Shown: positions 43,299 through 52,183 of the stretch, in pieces
Layout of the letters: the number at the start of each line of letters is the position of its first letter
Position numbering within the stretch: the stretch's first letter is position 1
Assembly (NCBI RefSeq): GCF_007846085.1
Contig: NZ_VOEJ01000006.1
Coordinates: forward strand, 124,001-188,000
Source: Mucilaginibacter pallidiroseus
GTDB lineage: Bacteria > Bacteroidota > Bacteroidia > Sphingobacteriales > Sphingobacteriaceae
Length of the DNA stretch: 64,000 bases
Direction of reading: 5' to 3'
Notes under the pieces: model-generated
Seen by the model: the letters and a program-made list of their open reading frames with translations, nothing else
Databases searched by the model: none
Told to the model about the DNA's origin: nothing
Position numbers and translations under genes: made by a program

Positions 43299-44002
43299 AA
43301 AAACTTGTACTAAGCATTGTGGGCTTATTGGTCGCTGGTAGTGTGTATGCCCAAAAAGTGGAGTTATCTGTTAACGCAAGCACAAATCTTTATCATTACA
43401 GTGGCAATGGCACTACGGCAACCAGCCCTATTATAACATCGCCAGACGCATCTCAAAACTATACCAATAATCCGTACGGCAATAAAAATGCATGGGGTTT
43501 CGGTTTGGCGGGGCAGGCTCAATATGTTACCAAAGCAGGCTTTATTGCCGGTTTGCAGGCAGGTTTCGAGCGGGTGCAAAGCAGCGTAGATATTACCACC
43601 TTTTATTCGCCAATGCAAAATTATGGGGCATTGCCCACAGTAGATGGCTCAACTAAGCTTAAGAGCAATTACATCAACCTTAATCCATATATCGGCTATC
43701 GCATAATTGCAGATAAGTTTAATATTGACTTGCAGCCTGGCGTTGATGTGGGCTTTAAAACTTCCATGCGCGAAAAAGGCTCAACCGGCGAAGGCAACGT
43801 TGCAACAACAGATCGCAGTCGCGAAGATAAAAATACCGACTTCAGGTTGCGTATGGGCATTGCCGCTTATTACAATCGTATTGGTATTACTGCTGCTTAC
43901 GCGCACGGCTTAACTAACGTTAAAGAAGATTTGATAGGCAGCCAAGCCAACGAAGCATATAGCCGCTTGTGGCGATTTGGCATTAGCTATCGCCTATTGT
44001 AA
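43295..44002 (+). CDS. Outer-membrane beta-barrel protein
   Basis: A 235-residue protein with signal peptide (MKKLVLSIVGLLVAGSVYAQ) and a barrel-like mature part: VELSVNASTNLYHYSG, AWGFGLAGQAQYV, YINLNPYIGYRII and the C-terminal LWRFGISYRLL. It resembles the barrel part of the preceding gene in style. Start and previous stop overlap by 4 bp (ATGA), so it is the third gene of the sigma operon. It ends 5 bp before the convergent permease gene, with no terminator seen. Confidence 0.75.
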   Translation: MKKLVLSIVGLLVAGSVYAQKVELSVNASTNLYHYSGNGTTATSPIITSPDASQNYTNNPYGNKNAWGFGLAGQAQYVTKAGFIAGLQAGFERVQSSVDITTFYSPMQNYGALPTVDGSTKLKSNYINLNPYIGYRIIADKFNIDLQPGVDVGFKTSMREKGSTGEGNVATTDRSREDKNTDFRLRMGIAAYYNRIGITAAYAHGLTNVKEDLIGSQANEAYSRLWRFGISYRLL

Positions 44003-44007
44003 GGTAC

Positions 44008-45228
44008 TTACTTAAACCTGATGGCTTTCACGGGCTGTATGCGTGTTACCAGCATCGATGGAATCACCAATACCAATAAGCAAACAACCAGCGTGCCCAC
44101 GTTTAGCAGCAGCACATCTAAAAACTCAATCTTAATAGGTACAAAACTCATGTAATAGCTTGCCTGGTCCAGTTTGAAGAAATGCGTAGCCTGCTGGAAA
44201 TAACCCAAACCAAGCCCGAGTATGTTTCCCAACAGCAAACCAAAGCCAATTAAGTAGGCTGCATTATATAAAAATACTTTTTGTATAACCCAATTGCGTG
44301 CGCCCATTGCCTTAAACATCCCTATCATGGAGGTGCGCTCCAGTATCATGATGAGTAGTGCAGATATCATGTTGATGACGGCTACAATTGTCATTAATAC
44401 CAGCATTACCACGGTGTTCACGTCGAGCAGGCCAAGCCACTCAAATATGGTTGGGTAAGCTTCAAATAAAGTGTTGGTACGCAACAGCACGGGCAATTTG
44501 TCGTCAATGGAATCGGCCGTGTAGTTCATCATCTCGAAGTTTTTTACGTCAACTTCGTAGCCGGCAATCTCGCCTTTTTGCCAGTCGTTAAGGCGGCGTA
44601 TCAGTGCAATGTCGCCTATCACAAAGGTTTTATCAACCTCATCAACGCCTACATTATAAATACCGGTTATCTTAAATTTTCGCTTTCGGGGCGGGTCCTG
44701 TATAAAATACATCAGCAGGTCATCACCCAATTTTAGCTTCAGTCGGTTTGCCAAGTATTGTGATATTAGGATAGGGGGTTTGGTATCGCCGGTATCTTTA
44801 AAGTTGATTACGTTGCCGCCAACCATTGATTTACGTAGGTGGTCCCAGTTGTAGGTACTGTCCACCCCTTTAAAAACTACGCCTTCAATCTCCTCATTAG
44901 CCTTTATAATGCCAGGCTTTGTAGCAAAAGGTGCTATGCCGGTAATTTGTTTGATAGTGCGCAGTTTAGGCAGCAGGTCGGCTTCAGGGACAAATGCCGA
45001 TGCCTCGTAAGATGCATTTAGATCTGATTTAACGATCTGGATATCGCCTGCAAAGCCACGAACTTTTTGGCGAATCTCGTTCTTAAAACCCTTGATAACC
45101 GCCAACGACAGGATCATTACGCCAAGGCCAAGCATTATACCGATGATGGCAATGCGCACAATCAATTTTGAGAACGTGCGTTTTGACCTGAATGTTATCC
45201 TACTTGATATAAACCTTGCGAAACTCAA
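44008..45228 (-). CDS. FtsX-like/LolC-LolE-type ABC permease
   Basis: A 406-residue inner-membrane permease of the lipoprotein-releasing type (LolC/LolE). One N-terminal TM helix (LIVRIAIIGIMLGLGVMILS), a large periplasmic domain (about residues 50-265, MacB-like core) and three C-terminal helices with the FtsX block (ISALLIMILERTSMIGMFKAMGA, shown as two parts ISALLIMILE and RTSMIGMFKAMGA). The ATPase LolD is not adjacent. The start is TTG at 45228: the upstream frame has no ATG or GTG before a stop. Confidence 0.9.
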   Translation of the reverse strand: MSFARFISSRITFRSKRTFSKLIVRIAIIGIMLGLGVMILSLAVIKGFKNEIRQKVRGFAGDIQIVKSDLNASYEASAFVPEADLLPKLRTIKQITGIAPFATKPGIIKANEEIEGVVFKGVDSTYNWDHLRKSMVGGNVINFKDTGDTKPPILISQYLANRLKLKLGDDLLMYFIQDPPRKRKFKITGIYNVGVDEVDKTFVIGDIALIRRLNDWQKGEIAGYEVDVKNFEMMNYTADSIDDKLPVLLRTNTLFEAYPTIFEWLGLLDVNTVVMLVLMTIVAVINMISALLIMILERTSMIGMFKAMGARNWVIQKVFLYNAAYLIGFGLLLGNILGLGLGYFQQATHFFKLDQASYYMSFVPIKIEFLDVLLLNVGTLVVCLLVLVIPSMLVTRIQPVKAIRFK

Positions 45229-45310
45229 TGCAGCCTGGATTTTTTGTACTTTCGCAAATATGCGTTTTATAGGTTAAACATAAACCTTTAAATTTTGCTT
45301 TAGCTATATT

Positions 45311-46540
45311 ATGATGAGCGTGAAGTTATTTGTACCCGTTTTACTGGTTTGCCAGCTTTTGTTTAGCTGTGATGATTATGCGCAGAATAAAAAGTCAACT
45401 GCAGCACCAGCCACCAAAGCTACTGTAAAAGTTATAACCCCCGCCGCCGACCAGGTGCCGGTTTATATAGATTACCTGAAAGGTAAGAACATAGGTATGC
45501 TGATTAACCAGACCTCGATTATCGGCCCAAAGAAAGTGCCTGTGGTTGATAGCCTGCTTAAACTTGGTATTACAGTAAAGAAGATTTTTGGACCCGAGCA
45601 TGGCTTTAGAGGAAACGCAGCAGACGGCGCCAAAATTGATGATACAAAGGATGCTGTGACCGGCCTACCCGTAATATCTTTATACGGAAAGCACTTTAAA
45701 CCCACTTCCGAAGATTTAAAAGGCATAAACCTGATGATATTTGATGTGCAGGATGTTGGTACCCGCTTTTACACCTACATATCCACACTGCATTACCTGA
45801 TGGAGGCCTGTGCCGAGAATAACATTGAGCTGGTAATATTCGACCGCCCAAACCCTAATGGCAGTTTTGTTGACGGCCCGGTGCTTGATACCGCTTACCG
45901 CGCTTTTGTTGCCATGCATGAGATACCTGTACTACACGGCATGACCATAGCCGAATATGCCCAGATGATAAACGGACAGGGATGGCTTAAAAACAAAGTT
46001 AAGTGCAAACTCAAAATTTATAAGGTTGCAAACTACAGCCGGGATATGGCTTACATGCTGCCCGTTAGCCCGTCGCCAAACTTAAATACCCAGCAGTCGA
46101 TTTTGCTTTACCCTCATATATGCTTTTTTGAAGGAACCAATATTAGCCTGGGCCGCGGTACAAATTACCCTTTCACCATTATTGGCGCGCCCGAATTAAA
46201 GGGACAATACAGTTTTAATTTTACCCCGGTAAGTATGCCTGGTATGAGTGACAACCCACCGCTTAAAGGGCAAACCTGCTACGGCATCGACCTTAGAAAT
46301 TACAATACAGATACTTTAAAAAGAAATGGCAGGCTTAATTTAGCATGGCTGATAGAGATGTATAACGAGTACCCGGATAAGTCGAAGTTTTTTATCCCTT
46401 ACTTTACCAAGCTTGCCGGTAATAAAACTTTACAACAGCAAATTATTGCAGGCAAAACCGAGGCGCAGATCCGCCAAAGCTGGGAGCCCGGGTTAAGTAA
46501 GTTTAAGGCAATGCGTACAAAGTACCTGTTATATAAGTAA
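45311..46540 (+). CDS. namZ: Exo-beta-N-acetylmuramidase NamZ family (DUF1343)
   Basis: A 409-residue protein of the DUF1343 family, now known as NamZ (GH171), which removes terminal MurNAc from peptidoglycan fragments during cell-wall recycling. Signal sequence with a lipobox-like LLFSCDDY, so a periplasmic lipoprotein is likely. Family blocks: GMLINQTSIIG, FGPEHGFRGNAADGAKI, DVQDVGTRFYTYISTL with conserved acids, IFDRPNPNG and EGTNISLGRGTNYPF. Function assigned by family. Confidence 0.88.
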   Translation: MMSVKLFVPVLLVCQLLFSCDDYAQNKKSTAAPATKATVKVITPAADQVPVYIDYLKGKNIGMLINQTSIIGPKKVPVVDSLLKLGITVKKIFGPEHGFRGNAADGAKIDDTKDAVTGLPVISLYGKHFKPTSEDLKGINLMIFDVQDVGTRFYTYISTLHYLMEACAENNIELVIFDRPNPNGSFVDGPVLDTAYRAFVAMHEIPVLHGMTIAEYAQMINGQGWLKNKVKCKLKIYKVANYSRDMAYMLPVSPSPNLNTQQSILLYPHICFFEGTNISLGRGTNYPFTIIGAPELKGQYSFNFTPVSMPGMSDNPPLKGQTCYGIDLRNYNTDTLKRNGRLNLAWLIEMYNEYPDKSKFFIPYFTKLAGNKTLQQQIIAGKTEAQIRQSWEPGLSKFKAMRTKYLLYK

Positions 46541-46570
46541 ATAAATCTGTTCTGTTTTAAACTGTCTGTT

Positions 46571-47488
46571 ATGAGAATAATTTTCATGGGTACGCCCCAA
46601 TTTGCAGTTGCCTCGCTTGATGCCCTTATTGACGCTGGTTGTAATGTGGTTGCCGTAGTAACCGCTCCCGATAAACCTGCCGGCAGGGGTCAAAAGTTAA
46701 ACGAATCGGCTGTGAAACAGTATGCCGTTGAAAAGGGACTTAAAGTTCTTCAGCCCGAGAAACTGAAGAATCCGGAATTTATAGCAGAATTACAAGCACT
46801 TAAAGCAGATTTACAGGTAGTGGTAGCTTTTAGGATGCTGCCCGAGGTGGTTTGGAACATGCCTGCAAAGGGAACCATCAATTTACATGCGTCGTTGTTA
46901 CCGCAATATCGCGGTGCCGCGCCAATTAACTGGGCCATTATAAACGGCGAAAAGGAGAGCGGTGTAACTACATTCTTTTTGAAGCACGATATTGATACCG
47001 GAGATGTTTTGTTTACCGAGAAAGTTACACTTTCAGGTACCGAAACTGCGGGACAATTGCACGACCGGTTGATGGACAAAGGAGCAGGCCTGCTGGTAAA
47101 AACTGTTAAAAGCATTGAAAGCGGTAAGTATAACGAGCACCCACAGGCTCAACTTTCTGAGGGTATTGAATTGCGGCACGCACCTAAGATCTTTAAGACA
47201 GATTGCCTGATAGATTTTAACAGGCCGGTAATTGATGTTTACAACATGATACGCGGCCTTAGCCCGGTACCGACTGCCTATACGCATTTGAATGGCAAAG
47301 TGCTGAAAATTTACAATGCCGAATACCAGGAAACTGAACCCGGATTACAGCCGGGTGCTTTTATTAGCAATCACAAAACTTCCTTAAAGTTCGCTACCAA
47401 AGACGGCTTCATCTGCGCTACAGATGTGCAGTTGGAAGGTAAAAAGCGTATGGGTATTGAAGAGTTTTTACGCGGCAATAAGCTTTAA
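46571..47488 (+). CDS. fmt: Methionyl-tRNA formyltransferase
   Basis: Fmt formylates initiator Met-tRNA using 10-formyl-THF. The 305-residue protein starts MRIIFMGTPQFAV, then VVTAPDKPAGRGQKL, a catalytic region NLHASLLPQYRGAAPINWAI (Asn, His and the SLLP motif) and HDIDTGDVL with catalytic Asp. The C-terminal OB-like domain is present. Its last 21 bp overlap the convergent CREST-family gene. Confidence 0.96.
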   Translation: MRIIFMGTPQFAVASLDALIDAGCNVVAVVTAPDKPAGRGQKLNESAVKQYAVEKGLKVLQPEKLKNPEFIAELQALKADLQVVVAFRMLPEVVWNMPAKGTINLHASLLPQYRGAAPINWAIINGEKESGVTTFFLKHDIDTGDVLFTEKVTLSGTETAGQLHDRLMDKGAGLLVKTVKSIESGKYNEHPQAQLSEGIELRHAPKIFKTDCLIDFNRPVIDVYNMIRGLSPVPTAYTHLNGKVLKIYNAEYQETEPGLQPGAFISNHKTSLKFATKDGFICATDVQLEGKKRMGIEEFLRGNKL

Positions 47489-48145
47489 GCCGTTGATACG
47501 GTAAATAAACACAAACATTAACGATGTTGCCACCGCGCCAAAGGTATGCCATAAAAAATGCGTGCCTATGGCAAGGGTTGTGTACTTGTCATACACCCTA
47601 AAGCCTATTGCCAGCCCGAAAGCTATAAATGCAGCCAATACCAGTGCGCCATTGCGCCATTGTATTTTCCAGAGCAGCAACATCAGCGGTAACACAATCA
47701 TCAGCACCATAACCGCGTAATTAAGGCTCACTTTTAACTGGATGTCATAATTGGGCAGCAGGCGGCGTATGCCAAATGTTAATGCGATAAATATTACAAA
47801 CGCGGCCATACCAACCCAAATTTTACTTGCAAACTTCATCCAAAAATAAATGCTGGCCAATAGGCAAAGTACAGCTATGGGTACCCAATCCATAAAGATA
47901 AAAACAGGCCAGCGGCGCAAGCCGTGGTAAATGGTGCTGCCGGTGCAACCTATCATTAAAAGCCAGGTAGCAATACTTAAAAAGGTGTATTGCCTGCTAA
48001 AGCCATGTAATTTAAAAAGCCAGTAAATGCCCGGTATAAGAAATAATGCCGACGATATCATGTTGAACGGCTCGGGAAATAAATGGGCAATATTGGTTTC
48101 GGTATATATCAGGCCGCCGTCGGGCGGGGTTACGGGTAGCAGCAT
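47468..48145 (-). CDS. CREST-superfamily membrane hydrolase (ceramidase-like)
   Basis: A 225-residue protein with seven hydrophobic helices. Signature residues of the CREST superfamily (alkaline ceramidase, PAQR, Per1) are spaced as expected: [13 protein letters not shown], the Ser and His in [10 protein letters not shown], Asp in FIFMDWVP and the HxxxH in [11 protein letters not shown]. These bind zinc in ceramidases. Sphingobacteriaceae make sphingolipids, so a ceramidase-like role is possible, but the substrate is not shown. Overlaps fmt by 21 bp. Confidence 0.65.
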   Translation of the reverse strand: MLLPVTPPDGGLIYTETNIAHLFPEPFNMISSALFLIPGIYWLFKLHGFSRQYTFLSIATWLLMIGCTGSTIYHGLRRWPVFIFMDWVPIAVLCLLASIYFWMKFASKIWVGMAAFVIFIALTFGIRRLLPNYDIQLKVSLNYAVMVLMIVLPLMLLLWKIQWRNGALVLAAFIAFGLAIGFRVYDKYTTLAIGTHFLWHTFGAVATSLMFVFIYRINGLKLIAA

Positions 48146-48220
48146 AATGTAAATATAAGCGGGCCTGCGTTAACATCAAATTGGTTTAACATTAAGTATC
48201 GGTTTATCAGCATTGACAAT

Positions 48221-48228
48221 TACCTTTG
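48221..48228 (+). promoter_or_regulatory. Candidate -7 element of the DUF3050 gene
   Basis: TACCTTTG, 22 nt before the ATG at 48251. No clear -33 box. Confidence 0.4.
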
Positions 48229-48250
48229 CAGCCGACTTATTTTACAATAT

Positions 48251-49030
48251 ATGAGCGCAATTACCACCCGTATAGAGCAACTCAAAACAGCTATTTTACC
48301 ACTTCGCGAAAAGCTGATTAACCATGAGTTGTATCATAATATAAACAGTTTGCCGTACCTGCATACCTTTATGCAGCACCACATTTTTGCCGTTTGGGAT
48401 TTTATGTCGTTACTTAAGGCACTCCAGCAAAATTTAACCTGTACCACACTGCCCTGGATGCCTGTTGGAAGCGCCAACACCCGCTACCTTATCAATGAGA
48501 TTGTAACCGGCGAGGAAAGCGATGTTGATGAAGCTGGCGTACGCACAAGTCACTTTGAATTGTATTTAAAAGCAATGCAACAGGCTGATTGCAGTACAGA
48601 GTCGATTGATACCTTTTTAGGCGAATTGAAAAAGGGCACTCATGTGCATAGCGCATTGCAAGACGCTGATATGCCACAAGCTGCACGAAAATTTGTACAG
48701 CATACATTTGACGTTATTGCAACCGGAAAAAGCCATTTACAGGCTGCAGTATTTACTTTTGGAAGAGAAGACCTGATACCGGGGATGTTTATTGAAATGG
48801 TTAAGAAAATCAACAGCAAGCAGCCTGATAAGGTAAGCATCTTTTTATATTATATGGAGCGCCATATTGAAGTTGACGGCGACCATCACTCTAATCTGGC
48901 ATATGACATGACAGCCGAACTTTGCGGCAACAACGAATCAAAATGGGCCGAAGCAACCGTGGCTGTACAGGCTGCCCTGCAAGCACGGATTGATTTATGG
49001 GACGGCATATTGGCCCAGATAGGAGTATAA
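48251..49030 (+). CDS. DUF3050 (heme-oxygenase-like fold) protein
   Basis: A 259-residue cytosolic, mostly helical protein of the DUF3050 family. Conserved histidine and acid clusters are visible: [33 protein letters not shown] and [16 protein letters not shown]. The family belongs to the heme-oxygenase-like fold, in which many members bind two iron atoms; the reaction of DUF3050 is unknown. Followed after 19 bp by the transposase gene. Confidence 0.85.
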   Translation: MSAITTRIEQLKTAILPLREKLINHELYHNINSLPYLHTFMQHHIFAVWDFMSLLKALQQNLTCTTLPWMPVGSANTRYLINEIVTGEESDVDEAGVRTSHFELYLKAMQQADCSTESIDTFLGELKKGTHVHSALQDADMPQAARKFVQHTFDVIATGKSHLQAAVFTFGREDLIPGMFIEMVKKINSKQPDKVSIFLYYMERHIEVDGDHHSNLAYDMTAELCGNNESKWAEATVAVQAALQARIDLWDGILAQIGV

Positions 49031-49049
49031 GTGAAATATTAGGGGAGCG

Positions 49050-49511
49050 ATGGCAAATACTTATACCCAATTATATATACACATTGTTTTTGCTGTTAAA
49101 TACAGGGCTTCATTAATTGATGACAGCTGGGCTGAGAGATTACGAAAATATATAATTGCCATAGTCCAAAACAACGGGCATAAAGTAATTGCTATCAATA
49201 ACATGCCTGATCATATGCATATGTTCGTTGGCATGAATCCATCACAATCAATTTCTGACTTGGTAAGATTAGTAAAAGGCGATTCGTCTGAGTGGATAAA
49301 TAAAGAGCGTTTGATAGGTTCACGGTTTCAATGGCAGGAAGGCTATGGTGCCTTCAGCTATGGGAAATCTCAGGTAGATGATGTAGTTAAATATATTGCC
49401 AACCAGCAGGAGCATCATAAAAAGTTTAGTTTTATGAATGAATATCGCATGCTATTAGAAAAGTTTGAGATTGAATTTGACGAACGTTTTTTATTTAAAT
49501 TGCCTGAATAG
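49050..49511 (+). CDS. REP-associated/IS200-like HUH transposase
   Basis: A 153-residue Y1-type single-strand DNA transposase. The HUH motif is His55-Met-His57 in NMPDHMHMFVG, and the nucleophile is probably Tyr115 with Gln119 in VVKYIANQQEHH, the spacing seen in IS200/IS605 TnpA. No TnpB partner is present. Two families of short palindromic repeats follow directly (49527-50037), so it fits a RAYT (REP-associated transposase) module rather than a free IS. Confidence 0.88.
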   Translation: MANTYTQLYIHIVFAVKYRASLIDDSWAERLRKYIIAIVQNNGHKVIAINNMPDHMHMFVGMNPSQSISDLVRLVKGDSSEWINKERLIGSRFQWQEGYGAFSYGKSQVDDVVKYIANQQEHHKKFSFMNEYRMLLEKFEIEFDERFLFKLPE

Positions 49512-49526
49512 TCTGTTGAAAGGGCA

Positions 49527-49591
49527 GCTCCTACGGAGCAAAAGCACTTCTCATCTATAGCTATAAAGCTTTAGTCCCTAACGGGACAATT
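49527..49591 (+). repeat. REP-like repeat family 1, copy a
   Basis: About 65 bp with hairpin GCTCC-TA-CGGAGC at the left end and GTCCC-TAAC-GGGAC at the right end. A second copy at 49731-49794 differs at a few bases. Confidence 0.8.
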
Positions 49592-49730
49592 GAATAACAA
49601 GATTCAAGTACTCTGGTCGGGTGGAATTAAAGAACCATTAGAAATTTACGAAACAAGGACTTATCCATATTGAAGTCATGTCATCTTGGTAGAAGAACTT
49701 AAAAAGCGATGGATGCTGTAAGAAGGTTAG

Positions 49731-49794
49731 GTCCTACGGAGCAAAAACACTTCTCATCTATAGCTACAAAGCTTTAGTCCCTAACGGGACAATT
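49731..49794 (+). repeat. REP-like repeat family 1, copy b
   Basis: 64 bp, nearly identical to the copy at 49527-49591 and in the same orientation. A decayed third copy of the right end (GCCTTAGCCCATAATGCGAC) lies at 49921-49940. Confidence 0.8.
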
Positions 49795-49817
49795 AAAATA
49801 GTAGGTCCAAATTCTTT

Positions 49818-49885
49818 TGCCCCAGCGGGGCATAAGCTTTGTAGGAATATATAATATAGAGTTTTTGCCTTGTTAAGGGCAACCC
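49818..49885 (+). repeat. REP-like repeat family 2, copy a
   Basis: 68 bp starting with the palindrome TGCCCC-AGC-GGGGCA and ending TTAAGGGCAACCC. Same orientation as copy b at 49972-50037. Confidence 0.8.
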
Positions 49886-49971
49886 AAATTAGATGGGTAG
49901 CGCTGCTGTTGTGCTAAAAAGCCTTAGCCCATAATGCGACAATCAAATAATCCGATATAGATAGGTGATAA

Positions 49972-50037
49972 TGCCCCAGCGGGGCATAAGCTTTATAGAA
50001 ATATATAAGATAGGATTTTGCCTGTTAAGGGCAACCC
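49972..50037 (+). repeat. REP-like repeat family 2, copy b
   Basis: 66 bp, nearly identical to the copy at 49818-49885. Together with family 1 it fills the 543-bp gap between the transposase and the pabC-like gene; no gene is supported there. Confidence 0.8.
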
Positions 50038-50054
50038 TTTAGCAACAAGCACCC

Positions 50055-50891
50055 CTACAACTTATTCAACTCATCCAACAAGCCTTTGCTTACGCGGTTA
50101 AAATATCGTTTTACGCCGTAGCCCATAACCCATTGTATGCCCTTACCTGCATTGGTTAAAAAAACCTCATCGGCCTGATTTAAAATTTCTGCATTTATTT
50201 GTGCTTCGGTAAAAGGGATACCGCCCTCTTTAGCGAGTTTTATAACCGTTTGGCGCATAACGCCTTCCACGCAACCTTCGCTAAGTGCGGGTGTGTACAG
50301 GTGATTTTGATACCAAACAAAAATGTTTGCTGCCGAAGCTTCGCACAAGTAACCATTTTGGTTGAGTAAAAAAACATCGTCGAGCTTGTTTTGCTGCTTA
50401 TAAATGGAAGCCATTACAAATGTGAGCGAATTGGCCGATTTTATATTTGATAGCCAGTTAAGCGGCTTTAATAGCTCGGTATATGTGTCCATGATTAAAC
50501 CCCGCTCGTTTAAATAATATCGTGGTTCATCAACAGGCGTTATCTCAATACAATAACCCATTTTATTTTGGGTAGGGGTGTATAAGCCGTCGGCATCGCG
50601 ATAAACGGTAAAGCGTACGCGGCCATGTTTTACACGGTTACGGCGGGCAAGTTCTTCTGCCTTTTCTCGGATAAACCAACTGTCGGTTTGTGAGTAGCCG
50701 TCAATTTTTAGCGCTTTCATGCCACGCATCAGCCTATCGGCATGCAGTTCGGGGAATTTTACTTTGCCCTTCATCAGGCGCATGGTTTCAAACAAACCAT
50801 CGCCATACCTGAATGCGCGGTTGGCCACAGTAAGCAGCTGACTGTCGGCGGGTAAAATTTCTCCGTTAAAATTGATGAACACAGGGGGCAT
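50055..50891 (-). CDS. pabC: Class IV aminotransferase, probable aminodeoxychorismate lyase
   Basis: A 278-residue PLP enzyme of fold type IV. The PLP-binding Lys is in LSNIKSANSL, and ANRAFRYGDGLFETMRL, LCEASAANIF and GCVEGVMRQTV are family blocks. Members are either branched-chain aminotransferases, D-amino acid transaminases or 4-amino-4-deoxychorismate lyases. The presence of pabB in the same region and the sequence style favour PabC, but this is not certain. Confidence 0.8.
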   Translation of the reverse strand: MPPVFINFNGEILPADSQLLTVANRAFRYGDGLFETMRLMKGKVKFPELHADRLMRGMKALKIDGYSQTDSWFIREKAEELARRNRVKHGRVRFTVYRDADGLYTPTQNKMGYCIEITPVDEPRYYLNERGLIMDTYTELLKPLNWLSNIKSANSLTFVMASIYKQQNKLDDVFLLNQNGYLCEASAANIFVWYQNHLYTPALSEGCVEGVMRQTVIKLAKEGGIPFTEAQINAEILNQADEVFLTNAGKGIQWVMGYGVKRYFNRVSKGLLDELNKL

Positions 50892-50988
50892 TAGGCAGAT
50901 GAATAAGTACTTTAAAACGTATTATAAAAACAGATATTTAACGGAAAAATTATAATCGGGTTTGATGCTATCGATGATCAGGTATATG

Positions 50989-52056
50989 TTATTGTGGTTC
51001 AGCGTCGTTGTCTTCTGTAGCTTTAGCGCTGTCTGCACCTGCATACTTACGCCACTTAGCCAGCACGGTTTCAAAATCGGCGGGTAAAGGTGTTTCAAAA
51101 TAAATGTTCTTTTTTAGCGAGGGGTGTAAAAAACCAAGCGACTGTGCGTGCAGCGCCTGCCTTGGCATCAGCTCAAAACAATTTTCAACAAACTGGCGGT
51201 ATTTATTAAATACCGTTCCTTTTAATATTTTATCGCCGCCGTAGGTGGCATCGCTGAATAAAGGATGCCCAATGTGGCGCATGTGAGCACGTATTTGGTG
51301 GGTGCGGCCCGTTTCCAGCTGGCATTCAATCAGCGTAACATACCCGAGGCGTTCAAGTACCTTATAATGGGTAACTGCCCATTTACCCTTTTCGGGGTCA
51401 TCATATATCGACATTACACGCCGGTCGTTCACGCTGCGGCCAATATAGCCGCTAATGGTGCCGTCATGCTCGATATCGCCCCAGGCAAGTGCAATGTACT
51501 TGCGTTGGATGGTATGGTCGTAAAACTGCTTGGCAAGATAGTTCATGCTGCGCTCGTTTTTGCTGATTAGCAATAGTCCGGAGGTATCCTTATCAATACG
51601 GTGGACCAGTCCTGGTCTGCCATCATTGCCCGGCAGAGTAGGCAATTGCTGAAAATGGTATACCAAAGCGTTAACCAGCGTACCTGTATAATTATTATAG
51701 CCAGGGTGCACCACCATGCCTGCGGGTTTATTCACTATCAGCACATCATTATCTTCGTAAACAATCTCCAGCGGAATATTTTCAGGGTATACCTCCGTAT
51801 CACGCGGTGGGTGTGGCAAAACCACAGATATTATGTCGAGAGGCTTAACCTTGTAGCTGGCCTTTATAACCTTATCGTTCACCAATACGTTACCTGCATC
51901 AATGGCATTTTGGATACGGTTACGTGAGGCGTTTTCAACACGGTGCATCAAAAATTTATCAATACGCAACAGCGATTGCCCCTTGTCAACAATTACGCGC
52001 AGGTGTTCAAATAAATCCTGTTCGTCGCCTTCTAATATTGCGTTTTCGTCTGCCAT
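50989..52056 (-). CDS. RluD-type pseudouridine synthase
   Basis: A 355-residue pseudouridine synthase with an N-terminal S4 RNA-binding domain (LLRIDKFLMHRVENASRNRI, NAIDAGNVLVND, about residues 28-90) and a catalytic domain with GLVHRIDKDTSGLLLISKNE (Asp nucleophile in HRIDK), then ECQLETGRTHQIRAHM. Layout and length fit RluD, which modifies helix 69 of 23S rRNA; the RluC alternative cannot be excluded. A TACTTTTG box ends 4 nt before the ATG. Confidence 0.9.
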   Translation of the reverse strand: MADENAILEGDEQDLFEHLRVIVDKGQSLLRIDKFLMHRVENASRNRIQNAIDAGNVLVNDKVIKASYKVKPLDIISVVLPHPPRDTEVYPENIPLEIVYEDNDVLIVNKPAGMVVHPGYNNYTGTLVNALVYHFQQLPTLPGNDGRPGLVHRIDKDTSGLLLISKNERSMNYLAKQFYDHTIQRKYIALAWGDIEHDGTISGYIGRSVNDRRVMSIYDDPEKGKWAVTHYKVLERLGYVTLIECQLETGRTHQIRAHMRHIGHPLFSDATYGGDKILKGTVFNKYRQFVENCFELMPRQALHAQSLGFLHPSLKKNIYFETPLPADFETVLAKWRKYAGADSAKATEDNDAEPQ

Positions 52057-52060
52057 CGGG

Positions 52061-52068
52061 CAAAAGTA
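52061..52068 (-). promoter_or_regulatory. -7 element directly upstream of the rluD-like start
   Basis: Read on the minus strand this is TACTTTTG, ending 4 nt before the ATG at 52056; a leaderless mRNA is predicted. Confidence 0.45.
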
Positions 52069-52183
52069 ATTGTTAAACTATTCATTTGATAAAAAACCGA
52101 TATTTTTATAGCGGTCAAAAAAATTACGCCGTTATTCTGCAAAAGCGGTTTGGTACATCACCCACTTGTTGGCCCGTTTTATA

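Noticed and set aside
49050..49511. Complete IS200/IS605 insertion sequence
   Set aside because: No tnpB and no clear left-end hairpin upstream of the gene were found; the repeats are only on the right, so a RAYT is the better reading.
49527..50037. Possible CRISPR array
   Set aside because: The repeats occur only twice each, are 65-68 bp long with internal palindromes, are not evenly spaced by unique spacers, and no cas gene is nearby. A REP-type module explains them better.
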